From Paludisphaera borealis (GTDB taxonomy: Bacteria; Planctomycetota; Planctomycetia; Isosphaerales; Isosphaeraceae), in contig NZ_CP019082.1 in assembly GCF_001956985.1 (NCBI RefSeq), forward strand, positions 7,006,001 through 7,070,000: 64,000 bases of DNA, in the 5' to 3' direction. This document shows, one piece after another, positions 16,073 through 24,256 of the stretch (the first letter of the stretch is position 1; every line of letters begins with the position of its first letter). The notes below the pieces were generated by a model. That model searched no databases, was not told the DNA's origin, and saw nothing but the letters and a program-made list of their open reading frames with translations. The translations under genes and the position numbers were made by a program.

Positions 16073-17299
16073 TCAGCATTCCACCGACAACCCCTGATTC
16101 TTGGCCCATAGCCCCAGGATTTCTCGATCCTTGGGGTTCGGCCCCCAGTTGCAGCATCGTCTGGCCTGCGTCACCTTCCTCGTCGTCGGGTCCACTTCGA
16201 TGGTCAGGACCCGCCGCCGGCCGTCGTGGTCCTCGACGGCCATCGACCAGATCGTGGACCGCCTCCTCGTGCAGAGGTTCGCATAGCCGGCGACGCAATG
16301 GCGCATCGCCCCGCCCTCGGCCCGCAGTGCCCGGCTGCTGAGCAGTTCCCGGATCGTCCAGACCCGGCCGTCCAGCCCGCCGGGTCTCGGTTCGAAGAGT
16401 CGGAACTCTCCGATCCCGCTCCGAGGCCAGCGAAGAACCGGCCTTCCTCGCACGCCCAGATCCCTCCGCCACTCGGCGACCTGTCGCCACAACGCTTTCG
16501 CCGTCCGCCCCTTCATCGAGAGGTCGGGCTGGGGCGGCCTCTCCACCCCCTCGCCGCCGACTTCGTCGAAGCACGTCCGGGGTACGAAGCGCTGGTCATA
16601 AAGGTACTCGATGATCGGATCGACCTGGGCGCTTTCGAGTTCCGGGTGGTTCACGAGGAACCGGACGACCGTGCCCCAGAAATCCTCCGACTCGAACGAA
16701 CGTCCCAGCCGGGTGGCGGCCACCGCTTCGGCGAGCCTCTCGGAACCGCCGAGTCCACGGACCTGCCCCCACCGAAGCGCCTTTTCGACCGAGACGTGGT
16801 CGGGAGCCTGGAGGAACATGTGGGCCATCCGTTTCGTATACGGCAGCGGCAGGTCGGCGCTGCGGATGTTCCCGCCCGAGCCGATGTGCGTGAACCAGCC
16901 TTGCCGGCGTCGAGCTTCGACGGTCGATCCATCGAACCAGACCGACGTGAGAAACGCCGGGACCGAATAGGCTGCCAGCAGGTGCCGGGCCAGCGTCGAG
17001 AACTGCGGCAGCAGGTTTTCTCCCGCAGGCTCCCATGAATCGATCGGTCTGAGCCATTGCGAGTGAAAGGACGCCAGCGACAGAAGACCCGAGAGGATCT
17101 TCTCGCAGCCCTTCGGGTCGTATCGCCTGCCGGCCATCGGAGGACGCAGCAGGTCCGAGCGGCGACGGACGTGCAGAACCAGTCGCTCGAAGGCGGCGCT
17201 GGCGTCAAGGTCCCAGCCGGCGACGACGCCGAGCGCACGGCGGACCGCCTGGTCGACGGCGGCCTTCGCCGTCGGCTTTCGAGGAGAGGTCGGGCGCAT
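16073..17299 (-). CDS. PcfJ domain protein
   Basis: A 408-residue protein of the PcfJ family, named from conjugative plasmid pCF10 and frequent on phages and integrative elements; its role is unknown. The conserved end is visible: LRAEGGAMRHCVAGYANLCT, then IWSMAVEDHDGRRRVLTIEV, TTRKVTQARRCCNWGPNP, and KDREILGLWAKNQGLSVEC. The N-terminal 200 residues are helical with several Trp-rich elements (FEDFWGTVVRFLVNHPELES-like). Its stop lies 2 bases from that of the TPR-AAA+ gene on the other strand. Confidence 0.8.
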   Translation of the reverse strand: MRPTSPRKPTAKAAVDQAVRRALGVVAGWDLDASAAFERLVLHVRRRSDLLRPPMAGRRYDPKGCEKILSGLLSLASFHSQWLRPIDSWEPAGENLLPQFSTLARHLLAAYSVPAFLTSVWFDGSTVEARRRQGWFTHIGSGGNIRSADLPLPYTKRMAHMFLQAPDHVSVEKALRWGQVRGLGGSERLAEAVAATRLGRSFESEDFWGTVVRFLVNHPELESAQVDPIIEYLYDQRFVPRTCFDEVGGEGVERPPQPDLSMKGRTAKALWRQVAEWRRDLGVRGRPVLRWPRSGIGEFRLFEPRPGGLDGRVWTIRELLSSRALRAEGGAMRHCVAGYANLCTRRRSTIWSMAVEDHDGRRRVLTIEVDPTTRKVTQARRCCNWGPNPKDREILGLWAKNQGLSVEC

Positions 17300-17644
17300 G
17301 GGATCGGTTCCCTGGAGACGTGGAGGCGCAACCGAGAAGGGACGACGGAGCGTCCCCTCACGACGGCGAGAGCCGTTCCAGGGCGACCCCGTCCCTTCAG
17401 GTGGCGAACCGAGAGGGAGAGACGAGTGTCTTCGAGGTCGTTGCGGTCGGACGAGTGCTCATTGCGGGTCCTCTCAGGGTGGGTTGTGACGGCCCCAATC
17501 GCATGGACAGGGTGATCGACGAGGAGGTTCGCCGGTGGACTTCGAGGCGACGAGAGCGATGGAGTCGGATTGCCCAATCCTTGTGAGCCTCGTTCTGGAC
17601 GGATGAAAGACCTGATCCCGACTCATCAAGGGGGGCTCGCCGGG
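17300..17644. other. gap without recognisable gene
   Basis: About 345 bases between two minus-strand genes. It should include the promoter of the PcfJ gene. Open frames are present on the plus strand (17298-17586) but their Arg/Gly-rich products show no family character. No terminator-like hairpin with a T run was seen. Confidence 0.4.
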
Positions 17645-18460
17645 TCATCCGATCCGCAACTCGGTCCTGACGCCCCTCAGGTCCATCTCGTACTCGATCC
17701 CGACGATCGGCGGGCGGCTGTAGAACCAACGGACGCCGTGCGCAGCCGCAGACCCGGCCCGTCCCAGGATCACGTCGGGTAGCAACCGACCGATGGGGTG
17801 AACGGTGTAGACGTCGATGGCGGTGACGGAGGGCCAGTCGCCACCAAGCCCACGCAGCCGGCGCTCCATGAGGTCCATGACGAACGCCCCCTTGGTGGCG
17901 ATGGCGTCCGGCGAGGCGTCGCCCCCACGGACGATCCCCTCGACGGCCAAGACGCCTTCGGGGAGTTCGCCGGCCCCGGCGACGACGAAGGTCGGCGGCA
18001 GCGACGGGTCGCAGGGCCTCGAATACGAGAACCCGTACAGCACCGGCTCGCCGGGCGGACCGCCCTCGGGTGCGACGTTGGTTCGGGCGACCGGGCTCAC
18101 GCCGTCGACGAACAGTCCCCACCCCTCCAGGATGCGGGCGTACCCGGCGTTGAACTCGGCGAAGCCCTCGAAGCTGAACGGGCACGGCGACCGGAGTTCG
18201 ACCCCGCAGAGGGCCGCCCGGGGCCGCCCTTCCGAGACAAGGCGCCGCTCGATCTCATCGAACCCCCGGAGGTAGGGGACGGGGCGGTGGAGCGTGACGT
18301 GGACGACCTCGAAGCCCGGAGCGGAGACCACGCCGCAGGAGTACGGGGCGATGCCCGGCAGGAAGCGGTAGTCGCCGAGGGGGTGATCGGTCAGCGGCAT
18401 TCGTCGGGCTCCTATCGAGGACGTCGTGTGATGGAGGCCGGATTCAACGGCCCGCCTCAA
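17645..18460 (-). CDS. conserved hypothetical protein (possible RidA-like halves)
   Basis: An ORF of up to 271 residues; MPLTDHPLGDYRFLPGIAPY at 18400 is the likelier start, giving 251. No family is certain. The C-terminal half (VTAIDVYTVHPIGRLLPDVI, GVRWFYSRPPIVGIEYEMDL, RGVRTELRIG) has the rhythm of RidA/YjgF proteins, and the N-terminal half (VVHVTLHRPVPYLRGFDEIE) may be a second copy of that fold. No membrane segment. Isolated between gaps, intact. Confidence 0.55.
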   Translation of the reverse strand: MRRAVESGLHHTTSSIGARRMPLTDHPLGDYRFLPGIAPYSCGVVSAPGFEVVHVTLHRPVPYLRGFDEIERRLVSEGRPRAALCGVELRSPCPFSFEGFAEFNAGYARILEGWGLFVDGVSPVARTNVAPEGGPPGEPVLYGFSYSRPCDPSLPPTFVVAGAGELPEGVLAVEGIVRGGDASPDAIATKGAFVMDLMERRLRGLGGDWPSVTAIDVYTVHPIGRLLPDVILGRAGSAAAHGVRWFYSRPPIVGIEYEMDLRGVRTELRIG

Positions 18461-18684
18461 GAATCAGCCTGCCTTCTCCCAGCCATTGATCAACCATCCA
18501 CCTCGCGACCCGGTGAATGAAGTTCGATCTCGCCCAAGGAAGTCGGCTCTCGGGGCCGCTGCTCGATCCCCCGCTCCCGTTCCAGTACGGCCTTGTAGTC
18601 CGCTCGCTTCTTCGGCGTCAACTCGCCACGACCCTTAATCCGGCTCGTCGCCGTAGAGCGCCAGCAGGGGCAGGGCGGTCAGGA
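18461..18684. other. gap with a gene fragment
   Basis: On the minus strand a frame reads GRGELTPKKRADYKAVLERE, then RGIEQRPREPTSLGEIEL, and stops at 18492-18490. It looks like the C-terminus of a lost small protein. No start is present before the DUF2809 gene. Confidence 0.35.
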
Positions 18685-19107
18685 TCAAGGGCATCGGCGT
18701 CGAGTCCCAGGTGCGGAGCCGTCGTGCAGGCCGGTCAGTTCGACCAGCATACCGATCCCGACGCCCACGGCGTAGCAGGCCAGGTCGCTCCAGAGGAAGC
18801 CGTGGCCCAAGACCAACCCGCCCAAAGTCGTCCGACGGATCGAGTCGATCCACGGGGCGTGGTACAATTGGCTCACCTCGATCATCACCGAGAACGACAT
18901 CGCCAATGCGGCGACCCGCCACGTTGAAGCCCTCGGCAGGAGCAGGCCGATGCCGAGAAAGGTGACGAGCGCCCAGAGCGTATCCCCGGCGTAAGCTGCC
19001 ACGAAGCCGGGCAACGAATGCCCAAAGCGGCGGGAGCCGATCCCCAAGATGGCTGTCAGGGCGATCAAGACAAGCCCGGTGATCGGGTTGCGTGGGGTCT
19101 GCGACAT
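18685..19107 (-). CDS. DUF2809 family membrane protein
   Basis: A 140-residue integral membrane protein with four predicted helices (PITGLVLIALTAILGIGSR, LWALVTFLGIGLLLP, VAALAMSFSVMIEVSQLY, LACYAVGVGIGMLVELTG). The motifs AYAGDTLWAL, IEVSQLYHAPWIDSIRRTTL and GGLVLGHGFLWSDLACYAVG are those of DUF2809, VanZ-like proteins of unknown function. Divergent from the SDR gene; about 75 bases separate the two starts. Confidence 0.85.
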   Translation of the reverse strand: MSQTPRNPITGLVLIALTAILGIGSRRFGHSLPGFVAAYAGDTLWALVTFLGIGLLLPRASTWRVAALAMSFSVMIEVSQLYHAPWIDSIRRTTLGGLVLGHGFLWSDLACYAVGVGIGMLVELTGLHDGSAPGTRRRCP

Positions 19108-19183
19108 CGGCCTTCAAGTCCCCGGCCCGTCTTCGTTATCGTGGTGGGCTCTCTTGACGACCACCAGGATAGAGGACGCCGAC

Positions 19184-19978
19184 ATGGATCTGCAACTCAG
19201 GGGCAAGCGGGCGCTTGTGACGGGCTCGACCGTCGGGATCGGTTTTGCTGCGGCGGCGGGGCTGTACCGGGAGGGGGCCTCCGTCGTCGTCAACGGCCGC
19301 AGCCGGCAGCGAGTCGAGGAGGCCGTCGAGAAGCTCCGTGGCACAAGCGGCGACGGCGAGGTCTCGGGCATCGCCGCCGACCTGTCTACCGCCGAGGGCG
19401 TGAACGATCTGATCCGCCAACTCCCCGAGGTGGACATCTTGGTCAACAACCTCGGCATCTTCGAGCCCAAGCCGTTCGAGGAGATCCCCGACGCCGACTG
19501 GATGCGATTCTTCGAGACCAACGTCCTGAGCGGCGTCCGGCTGACCCGCCACTACCTGCCCGGCATGAAGGCCCGCAACTGGGGTCGTGTGGTCTTCGTC
19601 TCCAGCGAGTCGGCGGTACAGATTCCCGCCGAGATGATCCACTACGGCATGACCAAGACGGCCCAGCTTGCCGTGGCCCGAGGGGTGGCCGAGACGGTCG
19701 CCGGGACCGGCATCACAGTCAACTCGGTGCTGCCCGGCCCGACCGAATCGGAGGGTGTGGCGACGTTTGTGGCCGACCTGGCGAGGCAGAGAGGCGTGGA
19801 CCGTTCGGTCGTCGAGGCCGAGTTCTTCCAGACCGCCCGGCCGAGTTCGCTGATCAAGCGGTTCGCCACGGTCGAGGAGGTGGCGAACATGATCGTTTAC
19901 GTGTGCAGCCCGCTGGCCTCGGCCACCAATGGGGCGGCCCTGAGGGTCGATGGCGGCGTCGTCCGGTCGATCGTCTGA
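19184..19978 (+). CDS. short-chain dehydrogenase/reductase (SDR)
   Basis: A 264-residue classical SDR oxidoreductase. The NAD(P)-binding motif is TGSTVGIG (residues 13-20), followed by VDILVNNLG and the catalytic Ser of VFVSSESAVQ, then Tyr-x-x-x-Lys in HYGMTK. The C-terminus ends GAALRVDGGVVRSIV. VVNGRSR after strand 2 suggests NADP(H) preference. ATG 19184 is chosen over an upstream in-frame start (19049) because the MDLQLRGKRALVTG opening is family-like. Intact island gene, substrate unknown. Confidence 0.9.
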   Translation: MDLQLRGKRALVTGSTVGIGFAAAAGLYREGASVVVNGRSRQRVEEAVEKLRGTSGDGEVSGIAADLSTAEGVNDLIRQLPEVDILVNNLGIFEPKPFEEIPDADWMRFFETNVLSGVRLTRHYLPGMKARNWGRVVFVSSESAVQIPAEMIHYGMTKTAQLAVARGVAETVAGTGITVNSVLPGPTESEGVATFVADLARQRGVDRSVVEAEFFQTARPSSLIKRFATVEEVANMIVYVCSPLASATNGAALRVDGGVVRSIV

Positions 19979-19999
19979 GCAAAGGGAATATCCTGGCAT

Positions 20000-20247
20000 C
20001 GCCAAGCCCAACGCCGTCCGTCTCCTCGAACGCCAACGAGGTCGAGCCCTTGACCGGCTAGATCCGAGGTGGCGTGACGGCGCTTACTTGCTAAAAATCG
20101 TGTCCGGACTACATGAACGAGACGGCCCAGACGTTCGCCGTGATCTCGATCTCGGCGGGGTTGCGGGGTCTTGAAATCCTCCTCGGCCCGGACGACTACT
20201 GCCGTGTCGTGAACGCCAAGATCGCCCCGATCGTCAAGGACAAGGAC
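20000..20247 (+). pseudogene. YbaK/EbsC aminoacyl-tRNA deacylase, deleted and interrupted copy
   Basis: The plus strand reads IAKPNAVRLLERQ, then directly EVEPLTG, a TAG at 20060, IRGGVTAL, another stop, then FAVISISAGLRGLEILLGPD and CRVVNAKIAPIV. This aligns throughout with the intact gene at 34840-35328 but lacks about 70 internal codons (the region after LLER to before EVEPLTG), and has TAG where the intact gene has TAC (Tyr). It is a dead paralogue carried by the island. Confidence 0.8.
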
Positions 20248-20255
20248 CCACCCCG

Positions 20256-20585
20256 ATGCCCGAAATCCTGCACATCACGCCCCGAGCCATGTGGGAACGG
20301 GCCGTCGCCGAGGGCGAGTACCGCAGCCACGACCTGGCGACCGAAGGATTCATCCACTGCTTGACTTCGGAGCAGTTGCCGTACGTCCACGGGAAGTTCT
20401 ATACGGGCCGGACCGAGCTGGTCGTCTTGCTTATCGACGGCGAGAAACTGAAGCCGGCCTTGAAGTGGGAGAATCCTCACGAGACGTGGAAGTTGTTCCC
20501 CCACGTCTACGGACCGATCAATCTGGACGCCGTGGTCGAGGTGGTGCCCCTCGAAGACGCCCGCGGGCGTGGGCTGACGGGATGA
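20256..20585 (+). CDS. DUF952 family protein
   Basis: A 109-residue protein of DUF952, glutathione S-transferase-unrelated small proteins with an ADP-ribosyltransferase-like fold according to family descriptions. Diagnostic segments: ILHITPRAMWERAVAEGEYR, EGFIHCLTSEQL, and LFPHVYGPINLDAVVEVVPL. Intact. Its start overlaps the tail of the YbaK pseudogene region. Confidence 0.88.
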   Translation: MPEILHITPRAMWERAVAEGEYRSHDLATEGFIHCLTSEQLPYVHGKFYTGRTELVVLLIDGEKLKPALKWENPHETWKLFPHVYGPINLDAVVEVVPLEDARGRGLTG

Positions 20586-20665
20586 ACCCTCATTCCTTGT
20601 TTGATGAGTGCACGTGCATATGCTTGTTGATTCATTTCGGGCCGGAGTTATTGTCAAAGCTAGAA

Positions 20666-22127
20666 GGGCCGGCAAAAAATCTGGCAAATGCTCATGAGGG
20701 CGCTACGATGTCTGCATGATCACCATCCGTGACCACCAGAGCGGCGACCTTTTCAATCTCTGGAACCATCTCGGTGAACTGCGCCGCCGATTGCTTGAGC
20801 GATCCTGGGCCGGCGTCTTCCCCGAGCACCTCCTGGGACACTTGCCCGTTCGGGAATTGATCGCGGGGTTCTCGCGGGAGCACGGACGCCCGCCCCACCA
20901 AGGACTTCCACCGGCCTTGCACGCCCAGGTCGACTCCGAGTTGGTCCGCAAGCACGTCGACCGCGAGGGGGATGGCCGCTTCGCCTCCACCAAGCCCAGC
21001 GAATCGAGGCGACGACTGCCCGAGGCCGCGGCCGACTTGCTGGTCCTGACGACCCGGTTCCGGCCGACGGCTGCCGAGTTGGAGAGCTTTCTGATCCTCG
21101 CACGCGTGCTGGCTGAGCGATGCGAAGTCGTGCGCGATCCCGAGGCCGGCTCGCGAGTCCGCGTCAAAGAACCCGACGAGATGACGTGCGACAACGTCCT
21201 GAACCCGGCCGACCCGGACGCGACCTACAACAAGCATCGCGGCGTCGGCTATCTGGTCCAGGTCGTGGAAACGTACTCCGACGTCGAAGGAGAGCCGACC
21301 GGAGAGACCAATCCCGATCCGCCGGACTTGATCACGCACGTGGCCGTCGGCCCGATGAACGTCCATGACGGTTCCTCGCTCGGCCCCGCCTTGGCCGACG
21401 CGGAAGCCCGCTCAATCAATCCCAAGGTTGTGTTGGCGGACTCGCATTACGGCTCGAACGAGAATCTTGAGAAGGCGAACCTTCAGGGCGTCGAGGTCGT
21501 CTCCCCCTCGATGCCGCCCAAGGGGAGCGAGCAAGAGAAACTGACGCTGGAACATTTCGAACTCGACGAGGACGGCCGAGTCGTCCGCAGTCCGCTGAGG
21601 CACGCCCCGACGATGACCAGCATCGGCGGGGACAAGATCCAGGTCCTATTCGACGTCACGACCTGCGCGGCGTGTCCCCTTCACCCGTCCTGTTGCGCCT
21701 CGGCGGTGGACCTAAAGAACCCCGCTATCGATACACGCACGACCGCGTTCGTCAGCGAGCGCGGCGACTCGGAGACAAGTCCGACGAATTCCGAGAGGGC
21801 TATCGCTGGCCCTCGGGGATCGAAGGGACGATGTCCCGGTTCAAGCACCAGATGAGGATGGCGTCTCTGCGCATCCGCGGCCGGCGTGCGGTGGGTTACG
21901 TGACCTTCCTTCGCGCCCTCGGTCTGAACATCCATCGGGTCGGGGCCTATAAGGCGGCTTGTTGAGGAAGGTGAGGCTTTTCTCGCTCGTTAAAGAGCCG
22001 TACCAAGCCCTCGGCAACGACCTTGGGGCGCTCAACGCCGTTGAGCCGAAACACAACGCAACTCTCACGTTCAGGCGGGCGCGCCGATAGATCACCCACT
22101 GCGTTCGTTCGTCCCTTTTGCCGGCCC
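20666..22127 (+). mobile_element. IS1182-like insertion sequence, defective
   Basis: The broken transposase at 20716-21965 is bracketed by inverted repeats: GGGCCGGCAAAA at 20666-20677 and its complement at 22116-22127, with weaker similarity just outside (AAAG next to each). Target-site duplication was not resolved. The element is larger at the right (160 bases after the transposase end). Inside the island, near its right end. Confidence 0.6.
20716..21965 (+). pseudogene. IS1182-type DDE transposase, internally deleted and frameshifted
   Basis: The protein begins MITIRDHQSGDLFNLWNHLG and RRLLERSWAGVFPEHLLGHL, as in transposases of the IS1182/DUF772 kind, but after about residue 65 a block of some 150 residues containing the first catalytic Asp is missing. 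It resumes at ALHAQVDSELVRKHVDREGD and DATYNKHRGVGYLVQVVETY (second Asp region KVVLADSHYGS). Near 21715 the frame must change by -1 to give RYRYTHDRVRQRARRL, then GIEGTMSRFKHQMRMASLRI. Two independent defects make it inactive. Confidence 0.8.
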
Positions 22128-22156
22128 GTCAACTTTCGGTTATCGCTCCGCAGTCA

Positions 22157-22462
22157 TTAACGCTTTGGAGGACCGGCCACGGATGAGTGGACCGAGCAGG
22201 ATTGGGCGGCCTTGGAGCGTTTGGCGGAGGCGGGCCGCTTGGCGTTCGGGTCGCAAGGCGGCCGAGGCGGCCTCTCCGAAACGCTGGGGGCGATCCGGGG
22301 ACGAGGTTTGAGGCCGTTGAGGCGAGCGATCTCGTCTTCGAGCTGCTCAGTCCGCTCCTCGAGTAGCAGAGTGTATTCCCGCTGCAGCGGGATCACCTCG
22401 AGCAACCGCTGGATCAGCGGCGTGCGTTCGGGCTTGGGGACGTCGGGCGGCGGAATCCACAT
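22157..22462 (-). pseudogene. IS66-like transposase N-terminal fragment
   Basis: MWIPPPDVPKPERTPLIQRL and LEEEIARLNGLKPRP-type sequence (here RTEQLEDEIARLNGLKPRPR) are the N-terminal coiled-coil of IS66-family transposases common in planctomycetes. After AKRPASAKRSK the family sequence stops and the frame runs on with unrelated residues; the rest of the gene is gone, adjacent to the right end of the IS1182-like element, which may have truncated it. Confidence 0.65.
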
Positions 22463-22627
22463 GAGGGGATTCCATCAGCAACTTTCCGACCCTTTCGCCC
22501 ATGGTTATTGAGAAGTTACGCTGTGATGCCGTAAAGGCTCTGGAGGGCAACGGTTGCGGAATGCCCTATGACTCTTGTGCCCGCGTGGCGACAAAAACCC
22601 TCGGCGAAGGACAATTGTCAGCCTGGC

Positions 22628-22655
22628 TTGACAATACGCCGATTCTCTTTATCAT
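22628..22655 (+). promoter_or_regulatory. sigma-70-like promoter
   Basis: TTGACA at 22628-22633 and TATCAT at 22650-22655 with a 16-base spacer match the housekeeping consensus in 11 of 12 positions. It lies about 93 bases before the ATG of the ribbon-helix-helix protein at 22748. Confidence 0.5.
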
Positions 22656-22747
22656 TGTCCATGGATGTCAGACGCGGTCAAGAATTGCGAGTCATTCGAC
22701 TCGCACTTGCCACGGCTCTCTTTCGCGAATTAAACGGGGTGACGCCG

Positions 22748-22927
22748 ATGCCCGAGACCGTGGTTCATTTCCAAATCCGTATGCCGCCTCCCATGCACGA
22801 AACCCTGGCGAGCCGCGCGCGGGCCGAGAAAAGCTCGCTCAACGCCTTGATCGTGTCGCTGCTGTCCCAAGCCGTCGCGAAACAAGAGTCGACAGCGCCG
22901 GCACCCTCGACCGGGGCTGCCTCGTAG
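22748..22927 (+). CDS. small ribbon-helix-helix (Arc/HicB-type) protein
   Basis: A 59-residue ORF starting MPETVVHFQIRMPPPMHETL. A beta strand (VVHFQIRMP) followed by two helices (HETLASRARAEKSSLNALIV, SLLSQAVAKQ) is the Arc/MetJ ribbon-helix-helix DNA-binding arrangement, similar to the C-terminal part of HicB antitoxins. No toxin gene is adjacent. The start is the ATG after a good promoter; longer in-frame starts upstream give unlikely sequence. Confidence 0.65.
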   Translation: MPETVVHFQIRMPPPMHETLASRARAEKSSLNALIVSLLSQAVAKQESTAPAPSTGAAS

Positions 22928-23050
22928 GCTCTCCTATCCGAGCGCTCTTGGTGGCTCGCGGTCTGGCGACGCATCGCTGACGCGACACGCCTCAGGAACT
23001 TCGATCATCCCCGGATCTCCTCGTGTCCCCTTGGTAGCGGACGGCGTCCC

Positions 23051-23779
23051 ATGAACCTATCCGTCCGCGACACGGCCGGCCTCCTGAAGGTCTCCGAGAA
23101 GACGATCTATCGCTGGATCAAGCAGCAGACCATCCCGGCCTACCGGGTCCAGGAACAGTACCGCTTCAACCGGGCGGAGATTCTGGAATGGGCGACGTCT
23201 CGTCGCCTGAACGTCTCCAGTGAGATTTTCGCGGAGCCGGAGGCGGAAGGGCAACCCGTGCCGTCGCTCCTCGATGCGCTGGAAGCCGGCGGGGTTTTCT
23301 ATCGGGTCTCCGGCGACGACAAGGAAGACGCGCTGCGCGAGGCCGTGGAGCTGCTGCGATTGCCGGACGAGGTGGATCGGGAGTTTCTCCTCCGAGTGCT
23401 TCTCGCTCGGGAGGCCATTGCGCCCACGGCGTGCGGCGACGGCGTCGCGATCCCGCACGTAAGAAACCCCATCGTCCTCCACGTCGAGCGTCCGATGGTC
23501 ACGCTCTGCTTTCTCGAGCGGCCGATCGAGTACGGGGCTCTCGACGGGAAACCGGTGGGCACGCTCTTCATGGTCATCAGCCCGACCACGCGGGCCCACC
23601 TGCACCTGATGGCCAAGCTCTCCTTCGTGCTCCGCGACCAGGGCGTACGCCACGCGGTCGAGCGGCAAGAGTCCCGGCTGGAGATCCTCCGCCAGATCGG
23701 CCGTGCGGAACAGGAGCTCGCGCCGTCGGACGTACGGGCCCCTTCAGTGGCCGCGGCCGGCTCGTCGGGATCGGGGTGA
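23051..23779 (+). CDS. MerR/excisionase-type HTH fused to PTS EIIA (Ntr-like) domain
   Basis: A 242-residue protein. Residues 1-55 form an excisionase-family helix-turn-helix (LSVRDTAGLLKVSEKTIYRW, then QEQYRFNRAEILEWA). Residues about 75-220 form a PTS EIIA type-2 domain like PtsN: EREFLLRVLLAREAIAPTA-type sequence leads to GDGVAIPHVRNPIVLHVERP, in which His of IPHVR is the phosphoacceptor position, followed by IEYGALDGKPVGTLFMVISP and HLHLMAKLSFVLRD. Such fusions occur in planctomycetes and delta-proteobacteria and probably act as phosphorylation-responsive regulators. Intact, last gene before the right att repeat. Confidence 0.85.
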   Translation: MNLSVRDTAGLLKVSEKTIYRWIKQQTIPAYRVQEQYRFNRAEILEWATSRRLNVSSEIFAEPEAEGQPVPSLLDALEAGGVFYRVSGDDKEDALREAVELLRLPDEVDREFLLRVLLAREAIAPTACGDGVAIPHVRNPIVLHVERPMVTLCFLERPIEYGALDGKPVGTLFMVISPTTRAHLHLMAKLSFVLRDQGVRHAVERQESRLEILRQIGRAEQELAPSDVRAPSVAAAGSSGSG

Positions 23780-24187
23780 GAGGCGGAGGGATGGGTCGGG
23801 GATTGGCGGTCGTTGAACGGGTCGGGCCGCCTCCAGGCCGTGATCTCAGGAACCAAATTCGTCGGCGGGAAAGGGCGGGCTGAGCCGATCTCGATTCGTC
23901 GCTTCCCTCAAGCTCTAACCTGTCTCAGGAATCGAAGCGGAGGTTCTCAGGAAGTTCCGATCGACTCCGATGTTAGGACGAATCGATAAGTACAAGCGCT
24001 GGATTGAAATTGAGACGGCTCTCAAGTTGAAACAGATTATCCGTAGGCCCCAGAAGTCCTGGAAAACAGATGGATCATCCCACAAACTGCGAATTGAAGC
24101 AAAGTTAGGACGATCCAAGGAAGCCGAGTAACGGAATATTTCCGCCATTAATCCGACATGAGTCGGGATGAAAAATCAGAGGTGCGC
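23780..24187. other. AT-richer gap next to right att repeat
   Basis: About 400 bases whose A+T content is visibly higher than that of the flanks, especially 23930-24180. A minus-strand ORF (24148-23915) has no family resemblance or codon bias and is not called. Lower GC beside an attachment site fits foreign DNA. Confidence 0.5.
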
Positions 24188-24231
24188 CGGTTTTGAAGAC
24201 CGGGGGCGGCACCAGCCGGCCACACGCTCCC
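24188..24231 (-). pseudogene. selC fragment: 5' half through anticodon stem-loop (right att repeat)
   Basis: The minus strand from 24231 reads GGGAGCGTGTGGCCGGC, the D arm, then CCGGTCTTCAAAACCGG, a complete anticodon stem-loop with UCA, and then diverges. It lacks the variable arm, T arm and 3' acceptor strand, so it cannot be a tRNA. It differs from the intact gene in one base, changing a stem pair from U-A to C-G with both sides matched. Confidence 0.85.
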
Positions 24232-24256
24232 GTGCTCGGCGAGGGCGGTCTTCGCA

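Larger units (their letters stand above)
2682..24187. mobile_element. selC-integrated genomic island, decaying
   Basis: The segment between the two selC-derived repeats is 21.5 kb. It contains a tyrosine-recombinase remnant at the left end, two broken transposase genes and an Arc-like protein at the right end, and cargo typical of integrative elements (PcfJ, pRiA4b ORF-3, SEC-C, DUF2293, a TPR-AAA+ protein, KptA). Many genes are interrupted or chimeric, whereas most genes outside the repeats are intact. No conjugation or phage structural gene was recognised, so self-transfer is unlikely now. Integrity of the boundaries is inferred from the repeats alone. Confidence 0.75.

Noticed and set aside
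21700-21725. Programmed -1 frameshift in the IS transposase (CTAAAG)
   Set aside because: The gene also lacks a large internal segment, and this family is not known to use frameshifting; mutation is simpler.
23915-24148. 77-residue minus-strand ORF in the AT-richer gap
   Set aside because: It lacks codon bias, ribosome-binding site and any recognisable feature.
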